From W0P28-013 sp963621145 (lineage in GTDB: Bacteria > Bacteroidota > Bacteroidia > Bacteroidales > Paludibacteraceae), in NCBI GenBank assembly GCA_963621145.1, contig CAVFDI010000014.1:1-33815 (forward strand): a DNA stretch of 33,815 nucleotides. The letters are read 5' to 3'. Every line of letters begins with the position of its first letter. The first letter of the stretch is position 1. Of this stretch, positions 22,634-30,578 are shown piece by piece. The position numbers were made by a program, and so were the translations under genes. The notes under the pieces are model-generated. The model was not told where the DNA came from. It saw nothing but the letters and a program-made list of their open reading frames with translations, and did not search any database.

Positions 22634-22780
22634 GTTTGGAATTAAGAATTATGAATTAAGAGGGTATCAGATTTCAAATTTCAGATTTCAAATTTATTGG
22701 TATGCGCAACTTTCGGCGGTTGACTACTATTCTATCATTCAATGAGTCAATGATTCAATAATTCAATGATTCAGTGAGTG
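22634..22780. repeat. Composite of three short-repeat families
   Basis: From left to right the gap holds GAATTAAGAATTATGAATTAAG, then TCAGATTTCAAATT twice (22667-22695), then CAATGATTCAATAATTCAATG variants (22737-22775). The GAATTATGAATT type also occurs upstream of the fucose-isomerase-like gene (about 21813-21836). The TCAGATTTCAAATT type recurs at four other gene junctions in the window. On the minus strand TAAATTTG (22696-22689) could act as a -7 box. Confidence 0.6.
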
Positions 22781-22798
22781 CAACTCGTCTACATTCTG

Positions 22799-22806
22799 CA
22801 AAGTTA
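22799..22806 (-). promoter_or_regulatory. Candidate -7 box TAACTTTG for the zeta module
   Basis: On the minus strand TAACTTTG fits the consensus, just after the helicase stop. It would give a leader of about 160 nt that runs through the repeats before the 54-residue gene. A second candidate, TAAATTTG, lies at 22696-22689. Confidence 0.4.
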
Positions 22807-22829
22807 CGACTTTTCGGCGAAAGTTGCAA

Positions 22830-24227
22830 TTATTCGAAAAATTGGTCGGCAAAATTGACAAAATAGAGTTGATGTTGTGCGCGGGTGCAGGCAGTGTAGA
22901 GCCAGCGCAGATAGTCGGCATCAATTTGTGATGCGTCTATCGGACCTTGGTCGACAAAGACTTCGCTCCACTGACCGCCTTGCGCCTTGTGGCAGGTTAC
23001 GGCATAACCAAATTTCACCTGCAAGGCATTGAGATATTCGTTTTGCATCATGGCTTTGTAGCGTTCGCGGCGGTTGCCAATGTCCATGTAATCTTCCTCG
23101 ATGGTGGCAAGAAGTCGTTTGCTCAACTGCGTGGCTTCGGCGGGTGTTTCGGTGTAGAGCGAGTCGACAAGAAGGCGCACGTCCATCTCGCAATCGTAGT
23201 CGGGAAAGCGTAGCGTTACATCAGCAAAGCGCATGCCGTACATCTCGTGATGACCGCGAATGCGTAGCAGTTCGGCCGAGTCGCCATTGGCAATGAATTC
23301 CATTTCGGGATAATTTTTGCTCCAAAAATAGTTGTTGCGTGTGATGGTGAGCAGGTCGCCGCTCGAGAGTTCGTCCTCTTTGCACATCACTTGGTTGCGA
23401 ATGCCGCGATTGTAGAGCACTGCGCGACGGTTCGAGCGCGTTACGATGATGCAATTTTCTACGCCAGAACGGCTGTAGGCGCTCTGAATCTGTTCTATCA
23501 AATCGAAACCATCGACGCGATGAATGTCGGGAAAATCAGTTTTTAGTGAGATGGCTGGCAGCGTCTGTTCCAATGCTTGGCGAATGCGCGTGGCGTTGTG
23601 CAGAATGCCGCTCTCGGCCGATTGGCGTACCACTTCGGTAAGACTGCAAGCCGTCACGCTCAAGCCGTAGCCTTCGAGGTTTCGTGGCTCAAGTGCAGGC
23701 GAAAAAGGTTGCATCACAGGCGGAAGTTGTGCTGTGTCGCCAATCAAAACTAACCGACAATTTTCGCCAGTGTAGACAAATTCTATGAGATCGTCGAGCA
23801 ATCTGCCCGAACCAAAATTGGCACCATCGCCGGGCGTGTTTGCTACCATCGAGGCTTCATCGACAAGGAAAAGCGTGTCGTGCGCGGCGTTGTAGTTGAG
23901 CGAAAACTCTACCGAAGCCGATTTTTGCCGATAGATGCGTTTGTGAATGGAGTAGGCTGGTTGACCAGCGTAAGTGCCGAAGATTTTTGCGGCGCGACCC
24001 GTCGGAGCAAGCAGCACCGTGTGTTGCTTGAGCGCGCGCAAAGCCGCTACCAACGCGCCAACAACCGATGTCTTGCCCGTGCCAGCGTAGCCCGTGAGCA
24101 GAAAAACCGCATGTTGCTCGGTGCTGGCGCAAAAATCGGCCAACCGCTCGATGCAAACCTGCTGTTCGTCGGTGGGCGTGAAAGGCAGCTGTTCGCGAAT
24201 TTTTCGTGCAAGAAACTGGTTGACCAT
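22830..24227 (-). CDS. RecD-like superfamily 1B DNA helicase (AAA_30 / UvrD_C_2)
   Basis: The 465-residue product is a DNA-dependent ATPase with Walker A GYAGTGKT (46-53), LLAPTGRAAK, Walker B FLVDEASM (DEAS about 123-126), the Q-containing motif IGDTAQLPPV (about 162-171), and a C-terminal UvrD_C_2 region with GYAVTCHKAQGGQW and YTACTRAQ (motif VI). It lacks the extra N-terminal domain of RecD2 and is probably an accessory repair helicase. The inverted-repeat element ends 2 nt upstream of its ATG and has duplicated the bases CATA that contain the start codon, so the native upstream region is displaced. Confidence 0.9.
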   Translation of the reverse strand: MVNQFLARKIREQLPFTPTDEQQVCIERLADFCASTEQHAVFLLTGYAGTGKTSVVGALVAALRALKQHTVLLAPTGRAAKIFGTYAGQPAYSIHKRIYRQKSASVEFSLNYNAAHDTLFLVDEASMVANTPGDGANFGSGRLLDDLIEFVYTGENCRLVLIGDTAQLPPVMQPFSPALEPRNLEGYGLSVTACSLTEVVRQSAESGILHNATRIRQALEQTLPAISLKTDFPDIHRVDGFDLIEQIQSAYSRSGVENCIIVTRSNRRAVLYNRGIRNQVMCKEDELSSGDLLTITRNNYFWSKNYPEMEFIANGDSAELLRIRGHHEMYGMRFADVTLRFPDYDCEMDVRLLVDSLYTETPAEATQLSKRLLATIEEDYMDIGNRRERYKAMMQNEYLNALQVKFGYAVTCHKAQGGQWSEVFVDQGPIDASQIDADYLRWLYTACTRAQHQLYFVNFADQFFE

Positions 24228-24228
24228 A

Positions 24229-24510
24229 GGTAGGTTCTAAAAATTCTACGCGTTTATATTTTTCTTTGGTAAGTTACTAGANNNNNNNNNNNNNNNNNNN
24301 NNNNNNNNNNNNNNNNNNNNNNNNNNNNNNNNNNNNNNNNNNNNNNNNNNNNNNNNNNNNNNNNNNNNNNNNNNNNNNNNNNNNNNNNNNNNNNNNNNNN
24401 NNNNNNNNNNNNNNNNNNNNNNNNNNNNNNNNNNNNNNNNNNNNNNNNNNNNNNNNNNNNNNNNNNNNNNNNNNNNNNNATTCTTGCAAAGATAATTTTA
24501 AGAACCTACC
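24229..24510. mobile_element. Inverted-repeat element, copy B, interrupted by an assembly gap
   Basis: The left end GGTAGGTTCTAAAAATT and the right end (TTTTAAGAACCTACC) match copy A at 3848-4060. CATA occurs directly on both sides (24225-24228 and 24511-24514), a perfect 4-bp target duplication. The internal 198 bp are N. By analogy with copy A about 130 bp are expected. The minus-strand small frame ends at the same TAG (24248-24246) in the same phase as in copy A, and the TATCTTTG motif is kept at 24494-24487, pointing toward the helicase. Confidence 0.8.
24282..24479. other. Assembly gap (198 N)
   Basis: Unknown bases. The gap lies within a dispersed repeat, so it is probably a scaffold join where assembly failed on the repeat. 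The number of N may not be the true size. Confidence 0.98.
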
Positions 24511-24525
24511 CATAACGAAATGTGA

Positions 24526-24963
24526 TTAGCGCACCCAAGTCTGACTGCGCCCGAAAATGCCGCGTTTGTCGAGCGAACCGCGCAAAACAATGTTTTTTGT
24601 CTCAGCGTCGAAAGTGATTGCGCCATAGTAAATCTTGCCGCTTTCGGGGTCGAGCACATGTCCGCCCACCATCTTGCCGTTTTCGTATTTCAGTTCGCGC
24701 ACAATTATCAGCCCTTCGATGAGTTGATTGTGGTCGGCACCTTCGCATTTGTCGCAGCGAAAACCTTTGCCTGCATATTCTGGATTGATAAATCGCTCAA
24801 TTTTGCCGTAGTACATGCCGTTGGTGGCTTTGAAAATGCGCACCACAGCCTCTTGCTCGCCAGTTTTGTCGCTCACGGTTTTCCATTCGCCAAGAAATTC
24901 CTTTTGCGCAAAAATCTGCAGCGCACACAGCGCAAAAAGTATTGTAAAAATGGTATGTTTCAT
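24526..24963 (-). CDS. DUF2147 family secreted protein
   Basis: The 145-residue product starts with a signal peptide (MKHTIFTILFALCALQIFAQ) and then FLGEWKT and the DUF2147 core, with CDKCEG, GLIIVRELKYENGKMVGGHVLDPESGKIYYG and LRGSLDKRGIFGRSQTWVR. The family is a lipocalin-like periplasmic or outer-membrane-associated barrel of unknown function. The frame is open 15 codons further upstream, but the signal peptide fixes the start at 24963. Before the element inserted, its stop would have been about 15 bp from the helicase ATG, suggesting a former operon. Confidence 0.88.
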   Translation of the reverse strand: MKHTIFTILFALCALQIFAQKEFLGEWKTVSDKTGEQEAVVRIFKATNGMYYGKIERFINPEYAGKGFRCDKCEGADHNQLIEGLIIVRELKYENGKMVGGHVLDPESGKIYYGAITFDAETKNIVLRGSLDKRGIFGRSQTWVR

Positions 24964-25035
24964 TTCGAAGTTTGTCAAGTTAAAAAGTTTATCAAGTTCG
25001 CACTCCACAACTATTTGCAGTCGGCTCTGGATTCC

Positions 25036-25071
25036 GTAATCTGAAATTTGAAATCTGAAATCTGAAATTTT
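25036..25071. repeat. Quasi-tandem AATCTGAAATTTGAAATCTG repeat
   Basis: The plus strand carries AATCTGAAATTTGAAATCTG and a further partial copy, ending at the rlmI-like stop codon. It is the same family as at 22667, 28520 and 32570. The rest of the gap up to DUF2147 has an AAGTTTATCAAGTT stretch (about 24968-24995) of the other repeat type. Confidence 0.65.
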
Positions 25072-26247
25072 TCACTCAACATAAAGCACCAATCCTTTCA
25101 GATATTCACCTTCGGGGTGATAGATGTTCACTGGGTGATCGGCGGGCTGAGTGAGCTGATGCAAAATGCGCACATTGCGACCGCTTTGCGCTGCTGCGCT
25201 GAACACCGCCAAACGGAACTGCTCTTTGTTCACCGCTTGCGAGCAAGAGAAAGTGAACAGAATGCCGCCAGGACGAATGGCCTCGAACGCGCGCGCATTC
25301 AGTTTCTGATAGCCGTGAAGCGCATTGCGCAGCGTCTTCTGGTGCTTGGCAAATGCTGGCGGATCGAGAATGATGAGGTCGTATTTGTTGTCGGCCGTTT
25401 CCAAAAATTTGAACGCATCTTCGGCAAAGGCCTCGTGGCGCACATCGTCGCCAAAGTTTAGCGCCACATTGCGCCGCGTGAGTTCGATGGCTTTGGCCGA
25501 ACTATCGACCGAATGTACCAACTTTGCGCCACCACGCAGGGCGTAGAACGAAAATCCGCCCGTGTAGCAAAACATGTTCAGCACACTGCGGCCGTTGGCG
25601 TAATGCTCGAGCAAGTCACGGTTTTCGCGCTGATCGACAAAAAATCCAGTTTTCTGTCCGCGCAACCAATCCACCTGAAATTTCAAACCATTTTCTACCG
25701 CCAAACAATCGCCAACCGAGCCAATCAGATAACCATCTTCGGGCGTGACGGGCGCTTTGTATGGCAGCGTTCCTTCCGATTTGTAGTAGACATTTTTTAC
25801 TCTATCTACCTCATCTACAATAAGTTGCGCCAACATTTCGCGCACATTGTGCATGCCAACCGAATGTGCCTGCATCACGGCCGTGTCGCCATAAACATCG
25901 ACCACAAGCCCCGAAAGTCCGTCGCCCTCGCCATGCACCAAACGGTAGGTGTCGGTGTCGGGCGCGGTGGTCAAGCCAAGTGCTTGGCGCACAGCGTATG
26001 CCGCACGAATGCGCTGGCGGAAAAATGCCTCGTCTATCTCTACATCGTCGAACGACAGCAGGCGCACAGCGATGCTGCTATTTTGATAGTGACCAATGGC
26101 CAAAAACGAGCCATCGGCAGCCACCACTCGCACAAGGTCGCCCTCGTTTACGCGCCCTCCAATGCGGGCAATGGCTCCAGAAAATACCCACGGATGAAAA
26201 CGTCGTAGACTCTCTTCTTTGTGAGGTTTAAGTGTGATAATAGTCAT
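25072..26247 (-). CDS. Class I SAM-dependent 23S rRNA (cytosine) methyltransferase, RlmI-like
   Basis: The 391-residue product has an N-terminal PUA domain (about 1-80, LKPHKEESLRRFHPWVFSGAI), a central beta/alpha part (HGEGDGLSGLVVDVYG) and a Rossmann methyltransferase domain with LNMFCYTGGFSFYA (SAM binding) and the catalytic-loop motif DPPAF, then FSCSQAV. RlmI makes m5C1962 in 23S rRNA. The family match is strong; the exact target base is inferred. The 3' end abuts a short repeat. The start codon follows a repeat-rich gap. Confidence 0.9.
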   Translation of the reverse strand: MTIITLKPHKEESLRRFHPWVFSGAIARIGGRVNEGDLVRVVAADGSFLAIGHYQNSSIAVRLLSFDDVEIDEAFFRQRIRAAYAVRQALGLTTAPDTDTYRLVHGEGDGLSGLVVDVYGDTAVMQAHSVGMHNVREMLAQLIVDEVDRVKNVYYKSEGTLPYKAPVTPEDGYLIGSVGDCLAVENGLKFQVDWLRGQKTGFFVDQRENRDLLEHYANGRSVLNMFCYTGGFSFYALRGGAKLVHSVDSSAKAIELTRRNVALNFGDDVRHEAFAEDAFKFLETADNKYDLIILDPPAFAKHQKTLRNALHGYQKLNARAFEAIRPGGILFTFSCSQAVNKEQFRLAVFSAAAQSGRNVRILHQLTQPADHPVNIYHPEGEYLKGLVLYVE

Positions 26248-26472
26248 TTTAGATTTCAGATTTTATCTGATTTTTGCTTCGCTTCAAAATATACAAGTTT
26301 GATTTTGCTCTTACTTATCGCAAAAAATCAATTTTCAGATTGATTTTTGCTTCGCTCGGCAAACGGAAAACGAGTTTTCGTTTGCTCTCTCTTATCGCAA
26401 AAATTTAAATTGACGGTTCCCAAAAATGCCGCCAAAAATAATTAAGTAATTGGAAATTAGATAATTAGTTAA
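26248..26472. repeat. Gene-junction repeat module (two hairpin units plus A/T-rich tail)
   Basis: The whole 225-bp gap is repeat-like. Next to the rlmI-like start is a short GATTTCAGATTTTATC piece. Two units framed by GATTTTTGC and GCAAAAA follow (about 26269-26317 and 26341-26404), each with TTCGCTC and CTTATCGC inside. The A/T-rich ATTAAGTAATTGGAAATTAG stretch (26450-26485) then runs into the exonuclease stop codon. A related unit fills 28548-28685, and the A/T-rich part recurs at 30999-31037. No gene is seen. Confidence 0.7.
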
Positions 26473-27066
26473 TTAAATAATTGATTCCTCGATTTTTCTG
26501 AATTCGAAATAGAGTTCTCTGCAGGTCCACGCATCGATGGCGGCATAGTCTTTTTGCGGCTGCGAAAGAATGGGCGCTTCCCAGTTCGAGAGTTGTTGCG
26601 ACTTTGAGATGCGCTTACCAAAAACTATGGCATAGATTTTTTGCAGACTTTTGTCCTCTATTCCAAATTTTGGCGCGTAATTTTGCAATTCCACATAGTT
26701 CTGCGGATTCACCGCCATCCACTTTTGAAGCATGCGAAAATCGTCTTTTACCGAAAGTCCAACCTTTAAAACATGGGGCGACTCGAGCACTGCTTTCAAA
26801 CCTTGATGCTCGCCAATCTGCTGCAATCGGCACAAAAAAACGCGGTCGGCAGCGGCAAGTTGCAACAACGCAATTTTGTGGTGCGTGTTTGGCGTGAAAC
26901 TCGGTCGTGTCTCGGTGTCGAAACCGATCACTTGCTGCTGCATCAGCACCGACGCGGCAAAATCGGCCTCTTTTTGCGTCTTCACAACCATGATGTTGGC
27001 TGGCGCAGTAACCACAGGCAGGGCTGCCACACACTCTTTTTCGATATGCGCTAAAAACTGCTTCAT
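26473..27066 (-). CDS. DEDD-type 3'-5' exonuclease (RNase D/WRN-like)
   Basis: The 197-residue product is a single exonuclease domain. Motif I is FDTETRP with D and E metal ligands (about 48-50), motif II is GLSVKDDFRML, and motif III is YAAIDAWTCRELY, of the DEDDy form. It lacks HRDC domains, so it is a minimal form common in Bacteroidetes. The substrate may be RNA or DNA. Its ATG overlaps the stop of the DUF5063 gene (ATGA), so the two are coupled; the longer open frame upstream is rejected. Its final codons (Ser-Ile-Ile-stop) lie inside the A/T-rich repeat. Confidence 0.88.
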   Translation of the reverse strand: MKQFLAHIEKECVAALPVVTAPANIMVVKTQKEADFAASVLMQQQVIGFDTETRPSFTPNTHHKIALLQLAAADRVFLCRLQQIGEHQGLKAVLESPHVLKVGLSVKDDFRMLQKWMAVNPQNYVELQNYAPKFGIEDKSLQKIYAIVFGKRISKSQQLSNWEAPILSQPQKDYAAIDAWTCRELYFEFRKIEESII

Positions 27067-27581
27067 TCCGTTTCCGTTTCGATGTCTTTTGGATCGACTA
27101 GCGCCACATGCAACGCACGCAAAGCCCCGAGCAATCGCATTCCCCACGAGTTTCTGAAATCGCTGATGCAGGTGTCGAGCGCCAACTCCGACTGCTCGTC
27201 GTTACCAAGCGAACAGCAGCACACAAAGTCCTTGAGCGACTGATACATGTCGGCCAAATCTTCCGAAATGGTGGCGTAGATGGTGGTTTCGCTCATCGCC
27301 ATGTCGGCGTCGAACGAGTCGAGATAGTCATCTTCCTCGCCCAGCAGTGTCGCAATGCGATTGCGCACATTTTCGTAGTCCAATTCGGTGACGAACCGCT
27401 CCACATCGTCGGTTGGCTCGTTGGCTGGCGTCATCATTGCTTTCAGATAGAGCAACGGTAGCAGTTTCACCATTTTGTTGACGAAATCTTGCTTTTTTTC
27501 GTTCTCCAATGCGTCGAGATACTTGCAAGTTTCCACCGCTACGGTCAGAAATTCGAGTTTTTCTTTGGTATAAAATGCCAT
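27063..27581 (-). CDS. DUF5063 domain protein
   Basis: The 172-residue, acidic, helix-rich product (MAFYTKEKLEFLTVAVETCKYL, LLPLLYLKAMM, FRNSWGMRLLGALRALH) resembles the DUF5063 family of Bacteroidetes, whose function is unknown. A longer reading would use TTG at 27596, but the promoter at 27612-27605 puts the transcript start close to there, so ATG 27581 is preferred. It is the first gene of a two-gene operon with the 3'-5' exonuclease, pointing to a role with that enzyme. Confidence 0.8.
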   Translation of the reverse strand: MAFYTKEKLEFLTVAVETCKYLDALENEKKQDFVNKMVKLLPLLYLKAMMTPANEPTDDVERFVTELDYENVRNRIATLLGEEDDYLDSFDADMAMSETTIYATISEDLADMYQSLKDFVCCCSLGNDEQSELALDTCISDFRNSWGMRLLGALRALHVALVDPKDIETETE

Positions 27582-27604
27582 TTTGCTGATTTTCAAACAA
27601 TCTG

Positions 27605-27612
27605 CAAAGATA
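27605..27612 (-). promoter_or_regulatory. -7 box TATCTTTG of the DUF5063 / exonuclease operon
   Basis: On the minus strand TATCTTTG fits the consensus, 23 bp before the ATG at 27581. No TTTG is found 19 bp upstream. It is back-to-back with the tRNA-Cys promoter. Confidence 0.55.
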
Positions 27613-27692
27613 CGAAAAATCCGTGTATTTGCGCTTTTCAGCGGAACGAAATCGGCGAAAATGATTTTTTTTGAAACTTTCGTCGAAAAAAT

Positions 27693-27723
27693 TTTGCGCG
27701 TTCAATAAAATGTTGTACTTTTG
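27693..27723 (+). promoter_or_regulatory. tRNA-Cys promoter
   Basis: TTTG at 27693-27696, a 19-bp spacer and TACTTTTG at 27716-27723 form a full Bacteroidetes promoter. Transcription would start near 27730, 8 bp before the tRNA. Confidence 0.8.
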
Positions 27724-27737
27724 CACCGCAATTCTAG

Positions 27738-27808
27738 GGTACCTTGGCCGAGTGGTTAGGCACCGGTCTGCAAAACCGCATACAGCAGTTCGATTCTGCT
27801 AGGTACCT
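27738..27808 (+). tRNA. tRNA-Cys (anticodon GCA)
   Basis: The acceptor stem GGTACCT/AGGTACC is perfect, and the discriminator is T (U73), the hallmark of tRNA-Cys. The anticodon loop CTGCAAA gives GCA at 27770-27772. The T arm AGCAG-TTCGATT-CTGCT is perfect. The outermost anticodon-stem pair is a C-C mismatch, leaving four pairs. CCA is not encoded. It has its own promoter and terminator. Confidence 0.95.
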
Positions 27809-27814
27809 CAAAAG

Positions 27815-27852
27815 AAATCTTCAATCTCGAAAAAAGGTTGGAGATTTTTTTT
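27815..27852 (+). terminator. Intrinsic terminator of tRNA-Cys
   Basis: Bases 27815-27826 pair with 27836-27847 (12 bp, two G-U) and are followed by T through 27852. The T run ends inside the stop codon of the convergent ung gene. Confidence 0.85.
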
Positions 27853-28513
27853 ATTGCCAGTTGATTGGTTCTAATCCGTTCTGTATCAGATAGTTGTTGG
27901 CTTGCGAGAAGTGTTTGCTGCCAAACCAGCCGCGACTTGCCGAAAGGGGCGAGGGGTGCACGCTGCGCAAAATCAGGTGCTTTTTCGGGTCGATGAGTTG
28001 CGCTTTTTGCTGTGCGTAGTTGCCCCAAAGCATGAACACAATGTGCTGTCGCTCAGCGGCTAACGTGCTTATGGCGCAGTCGGTGAACTGCTCCCAGCCG
28101 CGTTTTTGGTGCGAACCTGCCGCATTGGCGCGCACGGTGAGTGTGGCATTGAGCAGTAGCACGCCTTGTCGCGCCCAACGCTCCAAATTGCCACTCGGTA
28201 GTGGCTCTATGCCAAGGTCGGAATGAATTTCTTTGTAGATGTTGCGCAGCGATGGCGGAATGTCGATGCCGTCGTTCACCGAAAAACTGAGCCCATGCGC
28301 CTGCCCTTCGCCGTGGTACGGATCCTGACCGATAATCACCACTTTCACATTATCGAACGGGCAAAGACGAAATGCGTTGAAAATCAGTTCTTTGGGCGGA
28401 AAAATCTGCTGCGTTTCGTATTCGTGTTGCACAAAATCGGCGAGTTTTTGAAAATACGGTTTTTCAAATTCCGACGCCAAATGCGCTTGCCATGTGGGTT
28501 CGAAGGGTTGCAT
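27851..28513 (-). CDS. ung: Uracil-DNA glycosylase, family 1
   Basis: This enzyme removes uracil from DNA as the first step of base excision repair. The 220-residue product has the family 1 active site GQDPYHG (catalytic Asp and the uracil-pocket Tyr), GVLLLNATLTVR, the uracil-reading FMLWGNYAQ (Asn) and the DNA-intercalation motif HPSPLSASRG. Length is normal. It ends at the tRNA-Cys terminator and starts after a repeat-filled gap. Confidence 0.97.
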   Translation of the reverse strand: MQPFEPTWQAHLASEFEKPYFQKLADFVQHEYETQQIFPPKELIFNAFRLCPFDNVKVVIIGQDPYHGEGQAHGLSFSVNDGIDIPPSLRNIYKEIHSDLGIEPLPSGNLERWARQGVLLLNATLTVRANAAGSHQKRGWEQFTDCAISTLAAERQHIVFMLWGNYAQQKAQLIDPKKHLILRSVHPSPLSASRGWFGSKHFSQANNYLIQNGLEPINWQ

Positions 28514-28685
28514 GATAGGAGATTTCAGATTTCAAATTTCAAATTTCATTTGATTTTTGCTCCGCTCGGCATTACTCAAACGAGTTTGGTACTGCGCTCG
28601 CTTATCGCAAAAATTCAAATTCAGGACGCCGAAATGCTGCCAAAATTTGATTAAATAATTGAAAATTAGATAATTAATTAATTGA
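28514..28685. repeat. Gene-junction repeat module between the ABC-F gene and ung
   Basis: From left: GATTTCAGATTTCAAATTTC (about 28520-28545) next to the ung start; then a unit framed by GATTTTTGC and GCAAAAA (28553-28615) with CCGCTCGGC and CTTATCGC inside; then GACGCCGAAATGCTGCCAAAA; then ATTAAATAATTGAAAATTAG and its continuation up to the ABC-F stop codon. The order matches the 26248-26472 gap. No gene is seen. Confidence 0.7.
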
Positions 28686-30569
28686 TCACGCTTTTTCGCT
28701 CAATTCGAGCCAGCGCATGCTTTTGGTGTCGAGCAGGTCGGTGAGTTCGGCAAAGCGTTTCGATTTTTCGGTGAGCGCATTGCTGTCGAGTGCGCCGCTC
28801 GAGAGTGCCGTTTCAATCTCTTTTTTCTCGGTTTCGAGCGCGTCGATTTCGGTTTCGAGTTGCTCAAATTCGCGTCGTTCGGCAAAGGTGAGCTTCTTCT
28901 TCTCTTCGTGGCGCGGTTGGCGTTCTGGTGCAGATTTTTGTGTCGCTTTTGCCTGATTTTCAGCCTGTTCAGCCTCTTTCAGCTCGCGCCATTGGCGATA
29001 GTCGGTGTAGTTGCCCGGAAAATCCTGAATCTGACAATTTCCTTTGAAAACCAGCAGATGATCCACCACTTTGTCCATGAAAAAACGGTCGTGGCTCACC
29101 ACTATCACGCAGCCTTTGAAGTGTATCAAATAGTCCTCGAGCACGTTCAGCGAGGCGATGTCGAGGTCGTTGGTTGGCTCGTCGAGCACCAAAAAATTTG
29201 GATTGCGCATCAGCACGGTGCAGAGGTAAAGCCTTCGGCGCTCGCCGCCGCTCAGTTTGGCAATGAAGTCGTGCTGTTTGTCGGGCGGGAACATGAAATG
29301 CGTCAGGAACTGCGATGCGGTCAGTTTTTTGCCGCCGCCAAGGTCAATCTCTTCGGCAATGGCACGTACGGCATCAATCACTTTGTCGCGCTCGTCGAAT
29401 TTGATGCCCATTTGGCTGTAGTAGGCAAAACGCACGGTGTCGCCAATGTCGAACCGACCGCTGTCGGGCTGCACTTCGCCCAAAAGCATTTTCAGAAAAG
29501 TAGATTTTCCTGTGCCATTTTTGCCGACGATGCCGAGTTTTTCGTAACGCGAAAAATTGTAGTAGAAATTGTCGAGAATTTTGTAGTCGCCAAAGGCTTT
29601 CGACACATATTGTGCTTCGAAAATTTTGCTTCCGATGTAGGTCGATTTCACGCCGAGCGACAACTGTTTTTCTTCGATTCGGCGTCGGGCGCGCTGTTCT
29701 ATCTCGCTGAAAGCGTCGATTCTACTTTGTGCCTTTGTGCCGCGTGCCTGCGGTTGACGACGCATCCAATCCAACTCTTTTCGGTAAAGATTTTTTGCGC
29801 GCGCCGTCTCGGCATTCTGATTTTCGATGCGTTCGTCGTGTTTTTCGAGATAATAACTGTAGTTGCCTCGGTAGCGATAGAGTGTTTGCTGGTCAATCTC
29901 GATGATGTCGCTGCACACGCGATCCAAGAAATAACGATCGTGCGTAACCATCAGCAGTGTCATGCGCGAGTGATTTAGCAAATCTTCGAGCCATTCCACC
30001 ATCTCCAGATCGAGGTGGTTGGTTGGCTCATCGAGCAGCAGCAGATCGGGTTCGGCTATCAGCACATTGGCCAACGCCAAACGCTTTTGTTGCCCGCCAC
30101 TCAGTTGCTGCACAGGTTTCGATAGGTCGTGAATGTCGAGTTTGCCGAGAATCTGCTTGATGCGCGTCTCGTAGTCCCACGCATGCAGACGATCCATGTC
30201 GGCCATGGCGCGTTGCAGCTCGTCGTCGTAGCGGGCGTTCTGCTCGTTGCGCTCCATCAGGCGTTCGTAGTTGGCAATGGCACGCACCACATCGCTTTCG
30301 CAGGCAAAGCAGGCTTCGAGCACTGTCATTTCGCTGCCAAAATGCGGATCTTGCGGCAGAAAACCTACACGCAAATCGCGCCTGAAGGTGATAGTGCCGC
30401 TGTCGTGGCTTTCGCGCCCCATCAAAATGTTGAGCAGCGTGGTTTTGCCAGTGCCGTTGCGCGCCACCAACGCCACGCGCTGCCCTTGGTCGATGCCGAA
30501 CGAGATGTTTTCGAACAGCAGTCGGTCGCCAAACGATTTTGTGAGATTTTCAACTTGCAGATAGACCAT
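28686..30569 (-). CDS. ABC-F family ATPase (Uup-like)
   Basis: The 627-residue soluble protein has two ATP-binding cassettes: Walker A ARNGTGKTT (about 35-43) with LSGGQQKRLALA and DEPTNHLD, and GKNGTGKST (about 350) with LSGGERRRLYLC and DEPTNDLD. The inter-domain linker has the RRQPQARGTKAQSRID segment. A C-terminal coiled coil (about 555-627) resembles the DNA/ribosome-binding tail of Uup. ABC-F proteins act on ribosomes; some give antibiotic protection, but this one looks like the housekeeping form. No membrane domain is present. Confidence 0.9.
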   Translation of the reverse strand: MVYLQVENLTKSFGDRLLFENISFGIDQGQRVALVARNGTGKTTLLNILMGRESHDSGTITFRRDLRVGFLPQDPHFGSEMTVLEACFACESDVVRAIANYERLMERNEQNARYDDELQRAMADMDRLHAWDYETRIKQILGKLDIHDLSKPVQQLSGGQQKRLALANVLIAEPDLLLLDEPTNHLDLEMVEWLEDLLNHSRMTLLMVTHDRYFLDRVCSDIIEIDQQTLYRYRGNYSYYLEKHDERIENQNAETARAKNLYRKELDWMRRQPQARGTKAQSRIDAFSEIEQRARRRIEEKQLSLGVKSTYIGSKIFEAQYVSKAFGDYKILDNFYYNFSRYEKLGIVGKNGTGKSTFLKMLLGEVQPDSGRFDIGDTVRFAYYSQMGIKFDERDKVIDAVRAIAEEIDLGGGKKLTASQFLTHFMFPPDKQHDFIAKLSGGERRRLYLCTVLMRNPNFLVLDEPTNDLDIASLNVLEDYLIHFKGCVIVVSHDRFFMDKVVDHLLVFKGNCQIQDFPGNYTDYRQWRELKEAEQAENQAKATQKSAPERQPRHEEKKKLTFAERREFEQLETEIDALETEKKEIETALSSGALDSNALTEKSKRFAELTDLLDTKSMRWLELSEKA

Positions 30570-30578
30570 CGTGCGGCG

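Noticed and set aside
22634..22780. Tandem repeats read as a CRISPR array
   Set aside because: Units are 8-14 bp, imperfect and without unique spacers of constant length; no cas genes are present in the window.
24277..24513. Apparent 78-codon frame across the N run
   Set aside because: It consists almost entirely of unknown bases; only the element ends are real sequence.
24964..25008. 15-codon N-terminal extension of the DUF2147 protein
   Set aside because: The signal peptide starts exactly at ATG 24963; the extension would bury it.
25513..26208. 231-codon open frame antisense to the rlmI-like gene
   Set aside because: It is a shadow frame of a methyltransferase gene with all motifs in place.
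27067..27147. 27-codon N-terminal extension of the 3'-5' exonuclease
   Set aside because: It would run inside the upstream DUF5063 gene; the ATGA overlap at 27063-27066 is the typical coupled start.
28860..29978. 372-codon open frame antisense to the ABC-F gene
   Set aside because: It is a shadow of a clearly real gene, with no domain and no promoter or start context.
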